Positions 34,798-44,722 of a stretch of DNA of 49,928 bases are shown here, piece after piece (the stretch's first letter is position 1; each line of letters opens with the position of its first letter). The notes below the pieces were generated by a model. It was given only the letters and a program-made list of their open reading frames with translations, had not been told where the DNA came from and did no database searches. The DNA comes from Bacteriovorax sp. (GTDB lineage: Bacteria > Bdellovibrionota > Bacteriovoracia > Bacteriovoracales > Bacteriovoracaceae). A program made the position numbers and the translations under genes. The stretch lies in NCBI GenBank assembly GCA_014377485.1, contig JACMPM010000097.1:1-49928 (forward strand), read 5' to 3'.

Positions 34798-36897
34798 ATG
34801 AGTAAACATGAAAAATTTAATTTAATTTCGTCTGATATTTTTAAACAAGCACTAAAAGATTCTTGCACTAAATTGAATCCTAAAACTCAATTGAAAAATC
34901 CAGTTATGTTTATCACTTGGGTTTGTGCTCTAGTCACGTCACTTATTGCCATTAGAAACGGAATTTCTGGTCACAATTCATTTTTCGAAATTCAAATTGC
35001 ATTATGGCTTTGGTTCACCGTTTTATTTGCCAATTTCTCTGAAGCTATTGCAGAAGGAAGAGGTAAAGCTCAAGCAGATACTTTGAAAAAAACTAGATCA
35101 CTCACTAAAGCTCGCCTGATGAACGGTAAACACGAAACTGTGGTCAATGCGCTTGACCTGAAAAAAGGCAATATTGTTGTTTGTGAAAACGGAGATATTA
35201 TTCCTGGTGACGGTGAAGTGGTTGAAGGAATTGCAAGTGTTGATGAATCTGCTATCACTGGCGAGTCTGCTCCTGTCATTCGCGAAAGCGGAGGAGATCG
35301 AAGTTCTGTTACTGGTGGAACACTCGTTATCAGCGATAGAATTTTAATCCGCATAGTAAATGATCCTGGTAGTAGTTTTCTTGACCGCATGATTGCCCTT
35401 GTTGAAAGTGCTTCGAGACAAAAAACACCCAATGAAATCGCTCTTAGTATTTTGCTTTCAGGATTAACACTGGTGTTTATTCTTGCTGTTGCAACGCTAA
35501 AGTTTTTTGCTGATTACTCAGGAAATGCAAGCCATCAGGACTTGTCACAAATTATTACTGTCCCCGTCCTAATTTCACTTTTAGTCTGTTTAATTCCTAC
35601 AACCATTGGTGGTTTGTTAAGTGCAATTGGCATTAGCGGGATGGACCGCTTAATTAGAAAAAATGTCATTGCAACATCAGGTCGTGCAGTCGAAGCGGCC
35701 GGAGACATTGACGTATTACTTTTAGACAAAACAGGAACAATTACTATTGGTAATAGGATGGCCAGTGACTTCAGAGCGGCTCCGGGTATTAGTGAAGCTC
35801 TTTTATCCAAGACAGCACTCCTCTCTTCTTTAAGTGATGAAACACCAGAAGGACGCTCTATTGTTTTACTTGCACAAAATAAATACAAAACAACTGAAGT
35901 GAATCTTGCAGGGGCTCAAGTAGACTACATTCCGTTTACGGCTCAGACGCGTATGAGTGGAATTAATATTACAGAAAATGGAAAAGTAACAGAAATTAGA
36001 AAAGGTGCTTCAGACTCTGTAAAAGATTATGTTGAATCTCAAGGCGGAACTTTTCCAGCAGCGATTCAAGATATTGTTGATACTATTGGTCGCGCTGGTG
36101 GAACTCCACTCGTCGTGAGTGAAGACAAAAAAGTGTTAGGAGTTATTTACTTAAAAGATATCGTGAAACCTGGTATCAGTGAGAGATTTGCTGAGCTTAG
36201 AAAAATGGGAATTAGAACAGTGATGATCACGGGAGATAATCCTTTGACTGCTGCTGCGATTGCCGCAGAAGCTGGAGTGGATGATTTTCTAGCACAAGCT
36301 ACTCCGGAAATGAAACTTGCTCGCATAAGAGAAGAACAAGCAAAAGGACATCTCGTTGCTATGACCGGTGACGGAACTAACGATGCTCCAGCACTTGCTC
36401 AAGCGGACGTAGGTGTGGCGATGAATACCGGAACTCAGGCGGCAAAAGAAGCTGGCAACATGGTCGACTTGGATTCTAACCCGACTAAGCTCATTGAAAT
36501 CGTAGAAACGGGAAAACAACTTTTGATGACAAGAGGTGCTCTAACAACTTTCTCTGTGGCCAACGATATCGCAAAATATTTTGCAATCTTGCCAGCGATT
36601 TTTGCAACCCTTTATGCAACTAATAATCTACCAGGCCAGACGATGGGCCCTTTGGCACAACTAAATGTCATGCACCTAGCATCTTCACAAAGTGCAATTT
36701 TAAGTGCAGTTATTTTCAATGCATTAGTTATCGTTGCCTTGATTCCTCTTGCGCTACGCGGAGTTAAGTATAAGGCAATGCCAGCGTCAGCACTTCTCCG
36801 AAAAAATCTACTTATCTATGGACTGGGAGGAATCCTTGTTCCTTTTATCGGTATAAAAATAATCGATGTTGTTATTACAACTATTGGATGGGTCTAA
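34798..36897 (+). CDS. kdpB: Potassium-transporting ATPase ATP-binding subunit
   Basis: This 699-residue P-type ATPase (type IA) is the energy-coupling subunit. The actuator motif is [15 protein letters not shown]. The phosphorylated Asp310 sits in [10 protein letters not shown]. Nucleotide and hinge motifs are [20 protein letters not shown] and [16 protein letters not shown]. Seven membrane helices surround these domains. It starts 11 nt after kdpA with an AGAAGG ribosome binding site, and its stop overlaps the start of kdpC, so the subunits are made stoichiometrically. Confidence 0.97.
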   Translation: MSKHEKFNLISSDIFKQALKDSCTKLNPKTQLKNPVMFITWVCALVTSLIAIRNGISGHNSFFEIQIALWLWFTVLFANFSEAIAEGRGKAQADTLKKTRSLTKARLMNGKHETVVNALDLKKGNIVVCENGDIIPGDGEVVEGIASVDESAITGESAPVIRESGGDRSSVTGGTLVISDRILIRIVNDPGSSFLDRMIALVESASRQKTPNEIALSILLSGLTLVFILAVATLKFFADYSGNASHQDLSQIITVPVLISLLVCLIPTTIGGLLSAIGISGMDRLIRKNVIATSGRAVEAAGDIDVLLLDKTGTITIGNRMASDFRAAPGISEALLSKTALLSSLSDETPEGRSIVLLAQNKYKTTEVNLAGAQVDYIPFTAQTRMSGINITENGKVTEIRKGASDSVKDYVESQGGTFPAAIQDIVDTIGRAGGTPLVVSEDKKVLGVIYLKDIVKPGISERFAELRKMGIRTVMITGDNPLTAAAIAAEAGVDDFLAQATPEMKLARIREEQAKGHLVAMTGDGTNDAPALAQADVGVAMNTGTQAAKEAGNMVDLDSNPTKLIEIVETGKQLLMTRGALTTFSVANDIAKYFAILPAIFATLYATNNLPGQTMGPLAQLNVMHLASSQSAILSAVIFNALVIVALIPLALRGVKYKAMPASALLRKNLLIYGLGGILVPFIGIKIIDVVITTIGWV

Positions 36898-37451
36898 TGA
36901 AAATATTAATTAATAATTTTAAAATCTTTCTCTTTTTTATTATTTTGACGGGTGTTGCGTACCCATTATTCATCACCGTCGTTTCTCAAACCATTTTTAA
37001 AGATGAAGCAAATGGTTCACTCTTAACTAAAAATGGAAAAATAATTGGGTCTGAATTACTGGCTCAAGAGTTTAAGGGAAAGCAGTATTTCTGGCCTCGT
37101 CCATCGGCCGCTAATTATGATTCGTCATCTTCAGCTGCTAGTAATTTAAGCCCAGACAGTAAGACACTTCGCGAAACAATTGAAAAAAGGGCCAGTGCTA
37201 ACGGTCTTGAAAGGAATTCCAATGATGATCTTTTATATGCATCAGGTTCTGGACTTGATCCTCATATCAGTCCAGAATCGGCAGAAAGACAGATCAACCG
37301 GATTGCGGAAGCACGACACCTCAACATACAAAAAGTTGGGGAATTAAAAAAACTTATTGTAGATAATACTGAAGATAGACAGTTTGGAATATTAGGCAGA
37401 GTTCGTTTAAATGTACTAAAATTAAACTTAGTATTAGACGAAAAGTTTTAG
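36897..37451 (+). CDS. kdpC: Potassium-transporting ATPase subunit C
   Basis: This 184-residue subunit has one N-terminal membrane helix and a periplasmic domain with the KdpC signatures YFWPRPSAANYDSSSSAASN, SGSGLDPHISPESAERQI and RQFGILGRVRLNVLKLNL. I use ATG 36897, which overlaps the kdpB stop as TAATG with GGATGGG upstream; an in-frame ATG at 36888 would add three residues. KdpC is required for assembly and high K+ affinity of the pump. Confidence 0.95.
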   Translation: MKILINNFKIFLFFIILTGVAYPLFITVVSQTIFKDEANGSLLTKNGKIIGSELLAQEFKGKQYFWPRPSAANYDSSSSAASNLSPDSKTLRETIEKRASANGLERNSNDDLLYASGSGLDPHISPESAERQINRIAEARHLNIQKVGELKKLIVDNTEDRQFGILGRVRLNVLKLNLVLDEKF

Positions 37452-37459
37452 GCAATTAT

Positions 37460-40126
37460 ATGAATGAGACTATCAGACCAAATCCCGATAAACTTCTCGC
37501 TAGATTAAAACTAGAAGAGGTTAAAAAAAGCCGAGGTTCTTTCCGAATATTTTTCGGAATGTGCCCCGGTGTAGGGAAAACTTATTCAATGTTAGGTGCT
37601 GCCAAGGAACAGCATAAACTTGGCAAAAATATTGTCGCAGGAGTAGTTGAAACTCACGGAAGAATCGAAACTGACAAAATGCTTGAAGGCTTAACCGTCA
37701 TCCCTAAAAAAAGAATTCCTTATCGTGAAAAGATCCTGCTAGAACTTGATATTGATAAAATCCTGGAATTAAGGCCTGATATCGTTTTAATTGACGAACT
37801 CGCACACACTAACGTTCCTGGTTCACGTCATAGTAAACGCTACCAGGATGTAATTGAAATTCTCGATGCAGGCATTAGCGTTTACACCACACTCAATGTT
37901 CAGCATGTTGAAAGTCGCGCTGACATCGTTCAACAAATTACGGGCGTGCAAGTCCGAGAGACTGTCCCCGATTCTCTTTGGGATTTAGCCGATCAAATTG
38001 AATTAATCGACCTCTCTCCTCAAGAACTTATAAAAAGATTGAAAGAAGGAAAAGTTTACTTAGGAGATAAAGCAACTAAAGCCGAAGAAAATTTTTTTAA
38101 AGAAGCCTTCCTGATAGCTCTCAGAGAACTATCGTTGCGCTTTACTGCTGAAAAAGTAGACCATGATCTTCAGGGTCACCTCTCAGTTAGACAGAATACT
38201 GGCCCTTGGAATATCAATGAACGTTTGATGGTTGCCGTAAGCCATAGTCCCCATTCGGCAAAATTAATTCGTGCAGCCAGAAGAATGGCTTTCAATCTTG
38301 AAGCACCTTGGATTGCAGTTCATATCGATAATGGAATACGTTTAAATCAATTTGATCAAACGACATTAATTCAAAATCTGAACTTAGCACGAGAGTTAGG
38401 TGCTGAATTAATTTCTATTTATGACAGTGATATTGTATCTGCATTGAATAGTGTTGCACTTGAAAAAAATGTCACCCAAATTATTTTAGGGAGACCGGAA
38501 ACAAAAACTTTTAAAACACTTCTTGATAAGCTGATTCAGAAAACTCATTTTGTAGATATTCATGTTATAGGACAAGAAAAAGATTCAGCAGATCTCAAGA
38601 AAAAAAGAAAGTCCACGTTGCCGGCTGCAATACTTAGTAACGGTCCCGCTCCCTATTTTTACACTCTTTATTTTTTATTTTTAGTTACCTTGATAAGTTA
38701 TTTTCTCAATCCTTATATTGGCTATCGTGCGGTTGGATTTCTTTATCTTATGAGTGTTATTGTCGTGGGGTTTAGAAGCACGATGGGTCCCATTTTATTT
38801 GCAGCCGTATCTGGTGCATTAATTTGGGATTACACTTTCATCCCACCGCTTTTCACCCTTAACATTACTGAAGCTGAAGACAGAATGATGTGTCTTTCAT
38901 TTATTTTAGTTGGAATTCTTTCCGGATTCCTTGCGAGAAAAACCAAAACTAAGGAAAGATTGCTTATTTTGAGAGAAAAAAAAACCAGTGCCCTGTTTAA
39001 TCTTTTAAAAGATTTTTCTACGGCCATGAGTAAAAAAGCTATTTGTGATCTTACGGAAAAAAGTATCTTGGACCTAATTGGCGCTCAGGTAAAAATACTT
39101 CTAGCGATTGAAAATAAAAGCATCACAAGAAAAACAACAAACGCAGGAGACATATCAGACAAAGAATTTGCCTTGGCCCTTTGGAGTTTTGATAATAAAA
39201 AACCTGCAGGTTGGTCAACCCAAACTCTTTCTCAGTCACGTTGTTTGAGCATTCCTTTAATCGTACCTGGAAAAATCTTAGGTATTCTTCTTTTTTATCC
39301 TGACTTGAAAAAAATATTAAGCTTAGAAGAAGAAAATTTATTAAACAGCATTTGCCTGCAACTCGCCAATGCACTCGAACATTTATTACTGCAAGAACAG
39401 AATAAAGATATTCAATTGTTTGAAGAATCAGAAAAGCTTCATCAGACTCTACTCAATTCTGTATCACACGAAATGCGAATTCCACTAACTTCAATTATGG
39501 GAACAGCAAGTGCCTTACAAGACACAAAAATTCAAAATAATCCTGAAAAGATAAAACTCCTCAATATTGAATTAATGGAATCGAGTGAAAGACTCAATCG
39601 AGTCATTGAAAATATCTTAGATATGAATCGATTAAATTCAGGCCTGCTTACTTTAAAGAAAGAATGGGTCGAAGCCGCAGATTTAGCTCAATCTGTCCTT
39701 TCACAAATTAAAACTAAGAATCATAAAATTAATATCGATGAAAAAATACCTGGTATTTACTTAAACTGCGACGAAAGACTTTTTGAACATGCTTTAATGA
39801 ATCTTTTACTCAACGCCATATCTTATTCAGAGGAAAATACCACTATCACGGTCGAGATTGAAAAATACGATCAAAAAATTTTCTATCGAGTTCTTGATGA
39901 AGGTAAAGGCATTCCCGAGGATAAACTGGCCTTAATATTTGATAAATTCTATCGTCTTCCCGGAAGTCCTACTGGTGGAATTGGCCTGGGGCTTTCAATT
40001 GTCAAAGGTATTATTGAAGCACATAATGGATCTGTCTACGCCCAAAACAGAGTGGATCGACAAGGTGCTGCCTTTACAATCGAACTTCCATGGGTTGAAC
40101 CACCAATAAATTTAGGCGAGGTTTGA
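37460..40126 (+). CDS. kdpD: Sensor histidine kinase KdpD
   Basis: This 888-residue sensor senses K+ limitation or ionic strength. Order of domains: cytoplasmic KdpD domain with Walker A GMCPGVGKTYSML and LIDELAHTNVPGSRHSKRYQ; a universal-stress-like domain (about 250-370) with RLMVAVSHSPHSAKLI; four membrane helices (about 400-505); a GAF-like region; HisKA with His670 in SVSHEMRIPLTS; and HATPase with GGIGLGLSIVKGIIEAHNG. Full length relative to E. coli (894). It begins 8 nt after kdpC; kdpE follows after 1 nt. It phosphorylates KdpE. Confidence 0.97.
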   Translation: MNETIRPNPDKLLARLKLEEVKKSRGSFRIFFGMCPGVGKTYSMLGAAKEQHKLGKNIVAGVVETHGRIETDKMLEGLTVIPKKRIPYREKILLELDIDKILELRPDIVLIDELAHTNVPGSRHSKRYQDVIEILDAGISVYTTLNVQHVESRADIVQQITGVQVRETVPDSLWDLADQIELIDLSPQELIKRLKEGKVYLGDKATKAEENFFKEAFLIALRELSLRFTAEKVDHDLQGHLSVRQNTGPWNINERLMVAVSHSPHSAKLIRAARRMAFNLEAPWIAVHIDNGIRLNQFDQTTLIQNLNLARELGAELISIYDSDIVSALNSVALEKNVTQIILGRPETKTFKTLLDKLIQKTHFVDIHVIGQEKDSADLKKKRKSTLPAAILSNGPAPYFYTLYFLFLVTLISYFLNPYIGYRAVGFLYLMSVIVVGFRSTMGPILFAAVSGALIWDYTFIPPLFTLNITEAEDRMMCLSFILVGILSGFLARKTKTKERLLILREKKTSALFNLLKDFSTAMSKKAICDLTEKSILDLIGAQVKILLAIENKSITRKTTNAGDISDKEFALALWSFDNKKPAGWSTQTLSQSRCLSIPLIVPGKILGILLFYPDLKKILSLEEENLLNSICLQLANALEHLLLQEQNKDIQLFEESEKLHQTLLNSVSHEMRIPLTSIMGTASALQDTKIQNNPEKIKLLNIELMESSERLNRVIENILDMNRLNSGLLTLKKEWVEAADLAQSVLSQIKTKNHKINIDEKIPGIYLNCDERLFEHALMNLLLNAISYSEENTTITVEIEKYDQKIFYRVLDEGKGIPEDKLALIFDKFYRLPGSPTGGIGLGLSIVKGIIEAHNGSVYAQNRVDRQGAAFTIELPWVEPPINLGEV

Positions 40127-40127
40127 T

Positions 40128-40808
40128 TTGAGAAAAGTATTAGTTGTTGATGATGAATCGTCTATTCGAAGACTTCTTCGTGTCAGTCTAGAAGCTAACG
40201 ATTATCAAATAATTGAAGCCAAAACAGCTCAAGAAGGCATCCAAAAAATCATTGAAGAGCGACCAGAAATAATTCTTCTGGACTTAGGTTTACCTGATAA
40301 AAATGGACTCACTGTCATTAAAGAAGTCAGGCAATGGTCAACAACCCCAATAATTGTACTTACTGTTATCGATCGCGATCAAGATAAAGTTGATGCACTC
40401 GATAGCGGAGCTGATGATTACATCACAAAACCTTTCAGCATTCCTGAGTTATTGGTTCGCATGCGAGTGGCCCTTCGTCATAATACAAGCAATGAACAAT
40501 CTTCAATTATTAAATGTGGCTTATTAGAAATGGACCTTGCTGGTCATGTGCTGAAAATTAATAACCAGCTAATAAAATTAACTGCCACTGAATTTGATAT
40601 TCTAAAAGTTTTAGTTCGTTATAAAGGCAAAGTTGTCACTCATCGAGTTCTCTTAAATGAAGTCTGGGGACCAAATTCTGTAGAGCATGTCCATTACTTA
40701 AGAGTTTACTTAGGCAATTTAAGAAAAAAATTAAAGATTGAGGGAAGTGATCAGGAGCTTATCGCTACAGAGGCTGGCGTAGGATATAGACTCGTTGATG
40801 ACGATTGA
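40128..40808 (+). CDS. kdpE: Response regulator KdpE
   Basis: This 226-residue OmpR-family regulator has Asp8/Asp9 and phosphoacceptor Asp52 (ILLDLGLPD) in the receiver domain. A winged helix follows with LTATEFDILKVLVRYKGKVV, HRVLLNEVWG, VHYLRVYLGNLRKKL and EAGVGYRLV. The start is TTG, 1 nt after the kdpD stop; no in-frame ATG lies near. Phosphorylated KdpE activates kdp transcription; its binding site should lie in the 240 bp before kdpF, but I cannot identify it with confidence. Confidence 0.96.
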   Translation: MRKVLVVDDESSIRRLLRVSLEANDYQIIEAKTAQEGIQKIIEERPEIILLDLGLPDKNGLTVIKEVRQWSTTPIIVLTVIDRDQDKVDALDSGADDYITKPFSIPELLVRMRVALRHNTSNEQSSIIKCGLLEMDLAGHVLKINNQLIKLTATEFDILKVLVRYKGKVVTHRVLLNEVWGPNSVEHVHYLRVYLGNLRKKLKIEGSDQELIATEAGVGYRLVDDD

Positions 40809-40858
40809 TCTTTTTTCAATTCGCTATAAAATCATATTTACTCGAATTTGGAGAATTT

Positions 40859-41542
40859 ATGGTTTTGCAGAAGACTTTTGTACTTATTCTTTACCTTTTT
40901 TCATTTCAAACTTTTAGTAAAGAAGCCGCTCATGCAGTCAGATTAAAAGGTGAACTCAATCCTGAAAAATCATTAGAACTCTTAAAAGGTGGCAATAAAA
41001 GATACACCACAACTCATCCTCGTCATGATGGATTTGGTTCTAAAGATCGAGAGAAATTAGTATCAGGTCAAAAACCATACGCCATCGTTTTATCATGTAG
41101 TGATTCACGAGTTCCACCTGAAATTGTTTTTGATCAAAAACTCGGAGAAATTTTTGTAGTGCGTACGGCAGGACAATCTCTCGACTATGCAGCCATTGCG
41201 AGCATTGAATACGGTGTAAGCCATTTAGGAAGTAATCTAATAGTTGTTATGGGCCACGAGTCTTGTGGAGCTGTAAAAGCAGCACTTGCCACTTTAAAAG
41301 GTGGTGACGCTGGAAGCCCGTGGTTAAATAAATTAGTTGCAGATCTCCACCCTCATTTAAAACGTTTTACCGAACTTTCACAAACCGATGGAGTGCTTGT
41401 GGAAAGTTGGGCGAATGTTGAGGGAGTTGCTCACGATTTACTCGAGCGTTCAGAAGTTGTCAGAAGCTTAGTAGAATCGGGAGATGTGAGAATTCAAAAT
41501 GCACTTTATCATCTTGGCTCTGGCCAGGTTGAATGGCGATAA
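40859..41542 (+). CDS. Exported beta-class carbonic anhydrase
   Basis: This 227-residue enzyme for CO2/bicarbonate interconversion has zinc ligands Cys80, His133 and Cys136 (SCSDSRVPPE and MGHESCGAV), with the catalytic Asp82-Arg84 dyad. An N-terminal Sec signal (VLQKTFVLILYLFSFQTFS) predicts a periplasmic location, which is less usual for beta-class enzymes. ATG 40859 has GGAG 5 nt upstream; the longer frame from 40805 would bury the signal and overlap kdpE. It lies 50 nt after kdpE, so it may be read from the kdp transcript, but no direct functional link is known. Confidence 0.9.
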   Translation: MVLQKTFVLILYLFSFQTFSKEAAHAVRLKGELNPEKSLELLKGGNKRYTTTHPRHDGFGSKDREKLVSGQKPYAIVLSCSDSRVPPEIVFDQKLGEIFVVRTAGQSLDYAAIASIEYGVSHLGSNLIVVMGHESCGAVKAALATLKGGDAGSPWLNKLVADLHPHLKRFTELSQTDGVLVESWANVEGVAHDLLERSEVVRSLVESGDVRIQNALYHLGSGQVEWR

Positions 41543-41617
41543 GAATTATTTAATTAATCTAAAAAAGTCAGGATTTATTTTCATTGCACTTTTTTTGATC
41601 GCGATTAGCATTGTCGT

Positions 41618-42019
41618 ATGGATATAAGATTAATCACAGTCAAGGAAGACTTTGAAAAAGCTTACAATATTCTCAATCAAAAAGAATATCCTTTGTCTTT
41701 TTACGAGTACTCGCTAAAGCACGAAAATTACCTAAGTAAAAGTGAAGGTCCAAAACTCATAGGAGTTTTTCAGGAAGATGCTTGTCTAGGAACTATCAGC
41801 TACAAGCTGATCCCCTGCCCTTATCTGGGAAAAATCCTCGAAGTAAAAGAAATTTATCAAACCAATATCAAAGGTTACAAAGTTCTCATGGATTTTTTAG
41901 ATAAGTTAGCATCTGATGAAAACTGTCAGGCAATTAAGATTTGCAAGAATCAGGCTGAAAGAATGGATCAGAATATTTTTGATAAACTAGAAAATTTTTT
42001 AAAAAGAATTCTTCACTAA
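41618..42019 (+). CDS. GNAT-like acetyltransferase domain protein
   Basis: This 133-residue protein has the strand-helix order of a short GNAT fold: DIRLITVKEDFEKAYNILNQ, then KLIGVFQEDACLGTISYKLI, LEVKEIYQTNIKGYKVLMDF, and a helix LDKLASDENCQAIKI. The acetyl-CoA-binding Q/RxxGxG/A signature is not well preserved (TNIKGYKV), so enzyme activity is doubtful. Its stop overlaps the convergent gene by 4 nt. Function unknown. Confidence 0.55.
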   Translation: MDIRLITVKEDFEKAYNILNQKEYPLSFYEYSLKHENYLSKSEGPKLIGVFQEDACLGTISYKLIPCPYLGKILEVKEIYQTNIKGYKVLMDFLDKLASDENCQAIKICKNQAERMDQNIFDKLENFLKRILH

Positions 42020-42432
42020 TTCGTTTCTTCAAAATTCAACGAAACATTAATATCTGCAGAATCGCTGGCAATTCCAGAAGAAGGGACTGCGAACTTTGCT
42101 GATCGGTTATAAAACGAAGTGACTGTCTGAGTACGACCAATAATTTTTTGCATTTCATTTACTAGTTTCATATCAATTTGCACGGGACTGATCTTGTTAC
42201 CATTAACTAAGACATTGCTGAATTTTTTTAAGTTCAAAACAATTTTATTTTTTAAACCCTCAGAGCTAATGATTATTTCTTTATCATATTCAGCTTGAAT
42301 TGTTTTATTTACTTCAATTATTTGATTACCAACAAGCTGACCAATTCTCACATTGAGATTAAAAGAAGCGTTCGCCAGCGGAGAAATGAGCATAAATAGA
42401 AGAGAGGCAGTCATTAATCCAAGTAGCTTCAT
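42016..42432 (-). CDS. Secreted protein of unknown function
   Basis: This 138-residue precursor has signal peptide MKLLGLMTASLLFMLISPLANA. The mature part is beta-rich with alternating hydrophobic residues (SFNLNVRIGQLVGNQIIEVN, KIVLNLKKFSNVLVNG, SADINVSLNFEETN) and no cysteine. It may be a small periplasmic domain. It is convergent with the GNAT-like gene and separated by 155 bp from the baeRF gene terminator upstream. No family recognised. Confidence 0.7.
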   Translation of the reverse strand: MKLLGLMTASLLFMLISPLANASFNLNVRIGQLVGNQIIEVNKTIQAEYDKEIIISSEGLKNKIVLNLKKFSNVLVNGNKISPVQIDMKLVNEMQKIIGRTQTVTSFYNRSAKFAVPSSGIASDSADINVSLNFEETN

Positions 42433-42527
42433 AGTTTCTCCCGAACAATTAATCTATAGATCTTAAAATAACTCGTAACAAAAGTAGAGGCAGGCACAAT
42501 ATGCCCGACATAATTGGTAAAATAAAT

Positions 42528-42561
42528 AAAAAAAAATGGACAACCAATAAAGGTTATCCAT
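42528..42561 (-). terminator. Rho-independent terminator of the baeRF gene
   Basis: On the reverse strand the stem ATGGATAACC (42561-42552) pairs with GGTTGTCCAT (42545-42536), with one G-U pair and a 6-nt loop. It is followed by eight T (42535-42528). It begins 26 nt after the stop of the gene at 42588. Confidence 0.85.
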
Positions 42562-42587
42562 TACTAAATACTATGATTTGTTTTTAA

Positions 42588-43700
42588 TTATCCAGGGACT
42601 GAATAGGCTTGATCAAAATCGTAAAGGTGAGAACGATCTGTGATAATTGCCGCTGCAATATAACCTTTAACGTTAGCTGCTTCTTTTAAGACTACAACTT
42701 CCCCCCCGCGAGCAAGGACCACCTGGCAGATATCATCCAGTATATCATCATCATGAGAGTTTGATTGTCGTGGAGAAATGAAAATTTCCCCAGTCAATTT
42801 ATTGAGAGCACCCCAAATTTGTTTGTTTTCAACCACAAATAATTTTTTAATTTTTCCGTAAACTGCGCTGACGGCAATGTCTTCAATATAAGTAATCGCG
42901 TGATTTTTCTTAACTGCTAGATTCAGTTCTTCAATCGCTAGTAATTCTTTTTGGAGATAAAAAGGTTCAAGTAAGTCAAAACATTTTGCTCGCAAATCTA
43001 CCGTTTTTGATCTTTCAACATTTCCTATGATTGCTTCATCGAGAACCATTGAGTGATCCAATAATTTCTTCATATATCCTAAATGTTCATGCACTCCTGC
43101 TAAAATAATCGGCAATTTATATATTGATAACATTTTATTTAACTCAGTTGAGGTATGAGTAATAAATTCTCTTGGACTTGTTTTCGGATTCTTATTATTG
43201 TTTTTATTTTTATTAGTATTTTCCGCGGCTTCAGCTTCATTGCGAAAAGTTTCCAGACGATATAAATGACCATTAGTTTCAATCCAGACATTGACAGCTT
43301 TTGCGCTCATAGAAACAAGAAAGAATCCTCTTTCATTATTTTTTATCCGCAACAACGGTTTAATATGAAAGCTATCTGCAACAACGACCAAGTCATTTAT
43401 TGAAGATTGAACTCTCAAATATCCCTGGATGGTTGCGCTATAGAAAACAATAATTCCCTTATCTAAATGCTCCAATTTTTGCAAGTTATCAGAAAGCCAG
43501 AGTGGTTCCATGAAAGAATTAACAAATGATTTATTGTAATCTTTTAAAAGAAAATATTCTGCTTTGGTCAATGACTCCTTCCATTTTTCATTTAATGATT
43601 TCATATCAAGAGCGCCATCTTTTGATAAATAAATAGAGATCATAGGTGCTGAGTCAGCTTCTGTAATGGCCTTGAGATCTTGATTCAATAATTCTTTCAT
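42588..43700 (-). CDS. Bacterial archaeo-eukaryotic release factor (baeRF)-like protein
   Basis: This 370-residue cytoplasmic protein has the order seen in bacterial eRF1-like proteins: an N-terminal domain starting near PMISIYLSKDG, a central segment VVADSFHIKPLLRIKNNERG with FFLVSMSAKAVNVW, and a C-terminal LDDICQVVLARGGEVVVLKE with a tail like the family's last domain (YIAAAIITDR). A charged Asn/Lys linker (NKNKNNNKNPK) lies mid-protein. No GGQ motif is visible, so peptide release is not expected; a ribosome-associated stress role is proposed for the group. AGGAGG lies 6 nt before ATG 43700, which is preferred over the ATG at 43706. Confidence 0.68.
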   Translation of the reverse strand: MKELLNQDLKAITEADSAPMISIYLSKDGALDMKSLNEKWKESLTKAEYFLLKDYNKSFVNSFMEPLWLSDNLQKLEHLDKGIIVFYSATIQGYLRVQSSINDLVVVADSFHIKPLLRIKNNERGFFLVSMSAKAVNVWIETNGHLYRLETFRNEAEAAENTNKNKNNNKNPKTSPREFITHTSTELNKMLSIYKLPIILAGVHEHLGYMKKLLDHSMVLDEAIIGNVERSKTVDLRAKCFDLLEPFYLQKELLAIEELNLAVKKNHAITYIEDIAVSAVYGKIKKLFVVENKQIWGALNKLTGEIFISPRQSNSHDDDILDDICQVVLARGGEVVVLKEAANVKGYIAAAIITDRSHLYDFDQAYSVPG

Positions 43701-43846
43701 TCGCATCCTCCTTGGATTTGTTTTGCGTAATTAAATTCTCCTCGATATGTATATTTTAAGAAAATTGATAATAAAGAGGAAATCGTTCGTTTTTTTCGAA
43801 TGATTTATCGAAAAAAGCGTCTAGTATATGAGAAAAGGGGTGAAAT

Positions 43847-44722
43847 ATGAAATGGCTCAACTACCATCATCTTATATATTTTAGAGAAATTGCTAACTCG
43901 GGAAGTATTTCTAAAGCGTCTGAGAAGTTACTTATCGGACAACCAGCACTTAGTGCTCAACTCAAACAACTTGAAGAAGAATTACAGATAGAATTGTTTG
44001 AAAGAAAAAATAGAAAACTTATTCTAACCGATGCTGGAAAAGTTGTACTTAAATATGCTGATGAAATTGGCCAACTTGGACAAGAACTTTTACAAGTCGT
44101 TCAAGAAAAATCTTTTACAACAAAAACAACCTTGCGCTTAGGCGCACTAGATAGCGTTCCCAAACAAATCGTTTGGGAGATTGCACAGAAGGCACGCTCT
44201 TTCGGCGATTGCTTCATAAGCATTGTTGAAGGTTCTCAGGAAGAACTTACAAGTGAACTTCTACTTCGAAACGTTGATTGTTTTATTTCCAATTATACAG
44301 GAGATATTTCTCGCGATAAAAATATGAACAGTAAGTCTTTCGTAAAAGCACCAGTGTCTATATATGGATCAAAGGAATACCTCTCTTGCCGAAAAAATTT
44401 TCCTAAGTCCCTCAACGGTGTTCCAATGATACTTCCCACTCACCACTCTAAATTACGCCACGATCTCGATTATTTTTTTGATCTAAAGAAAATTAAAATT
44501 GTAAGTGAACTTGAAACACAGGATACTGCCTTGATGAAAATTTTTGCGAGCCAAGGCGCCGGACTCGCCGCTCTGCCCGATATAGCTGCTCTTAATTTAG
44601 TACGAGAAAAAGCACTATATAAGATAGGAACTCTCCCAAACATAAAAGAAGAGTATTGGGTTATCAGTTCTAAAAGAACTATAGATAACCCACTAGCGAC
44701 AAAACTCATAAAATCAATTTAA
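43847..44722 (+). CDS. LysR-family regulator, NhaR-like
   Basis: This 291-residue protein has an N-terminal helix-turn-helix MKWLNYHHLIYFREIANSGS, then ISKASEKLLIGQPALSAQLK and QLEEELQIELFERKNRKLIL, close to NhaR, the activator of the Na+/H+ antiporter gene nhaA in E. coli. The remainder is the periplasmic-binding-like co-inducer domain (TLRLGALDSVPKQIVWEIA, QDTALMKIFASQGAGLAALP). No nhaA lies nearby; TerC is convergent (4-nt overlap) and the baeRF gene is divergent and may be its target. GGGGTG precedes the ATG. Confidence 0.87.
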   Translation: MKWLNYHHLIYFREIANSGSISKASEKLLIGQPALSAQLKQLEEELQIELFERKNRKLILTDAGKVVLKYADEIGQLGQELLQVVQEKSFTTKTTLRLGALDSVPKQIVWEIAQKARSFGDCFISIVEGSQEELTSELLLRNVDCFISNYTGDISRDKNMNSKSFVKAPVSIYGSKEYLSCRKNFPKSLNGVPMILPTHHSKLRHDLDYFFDLKKIKIVSELETQDTALMKIFASQGAGLAALPDIAALNLVREKALYKIGTLPNIKEEYWVISSKRTIDNPLATKLIKSI

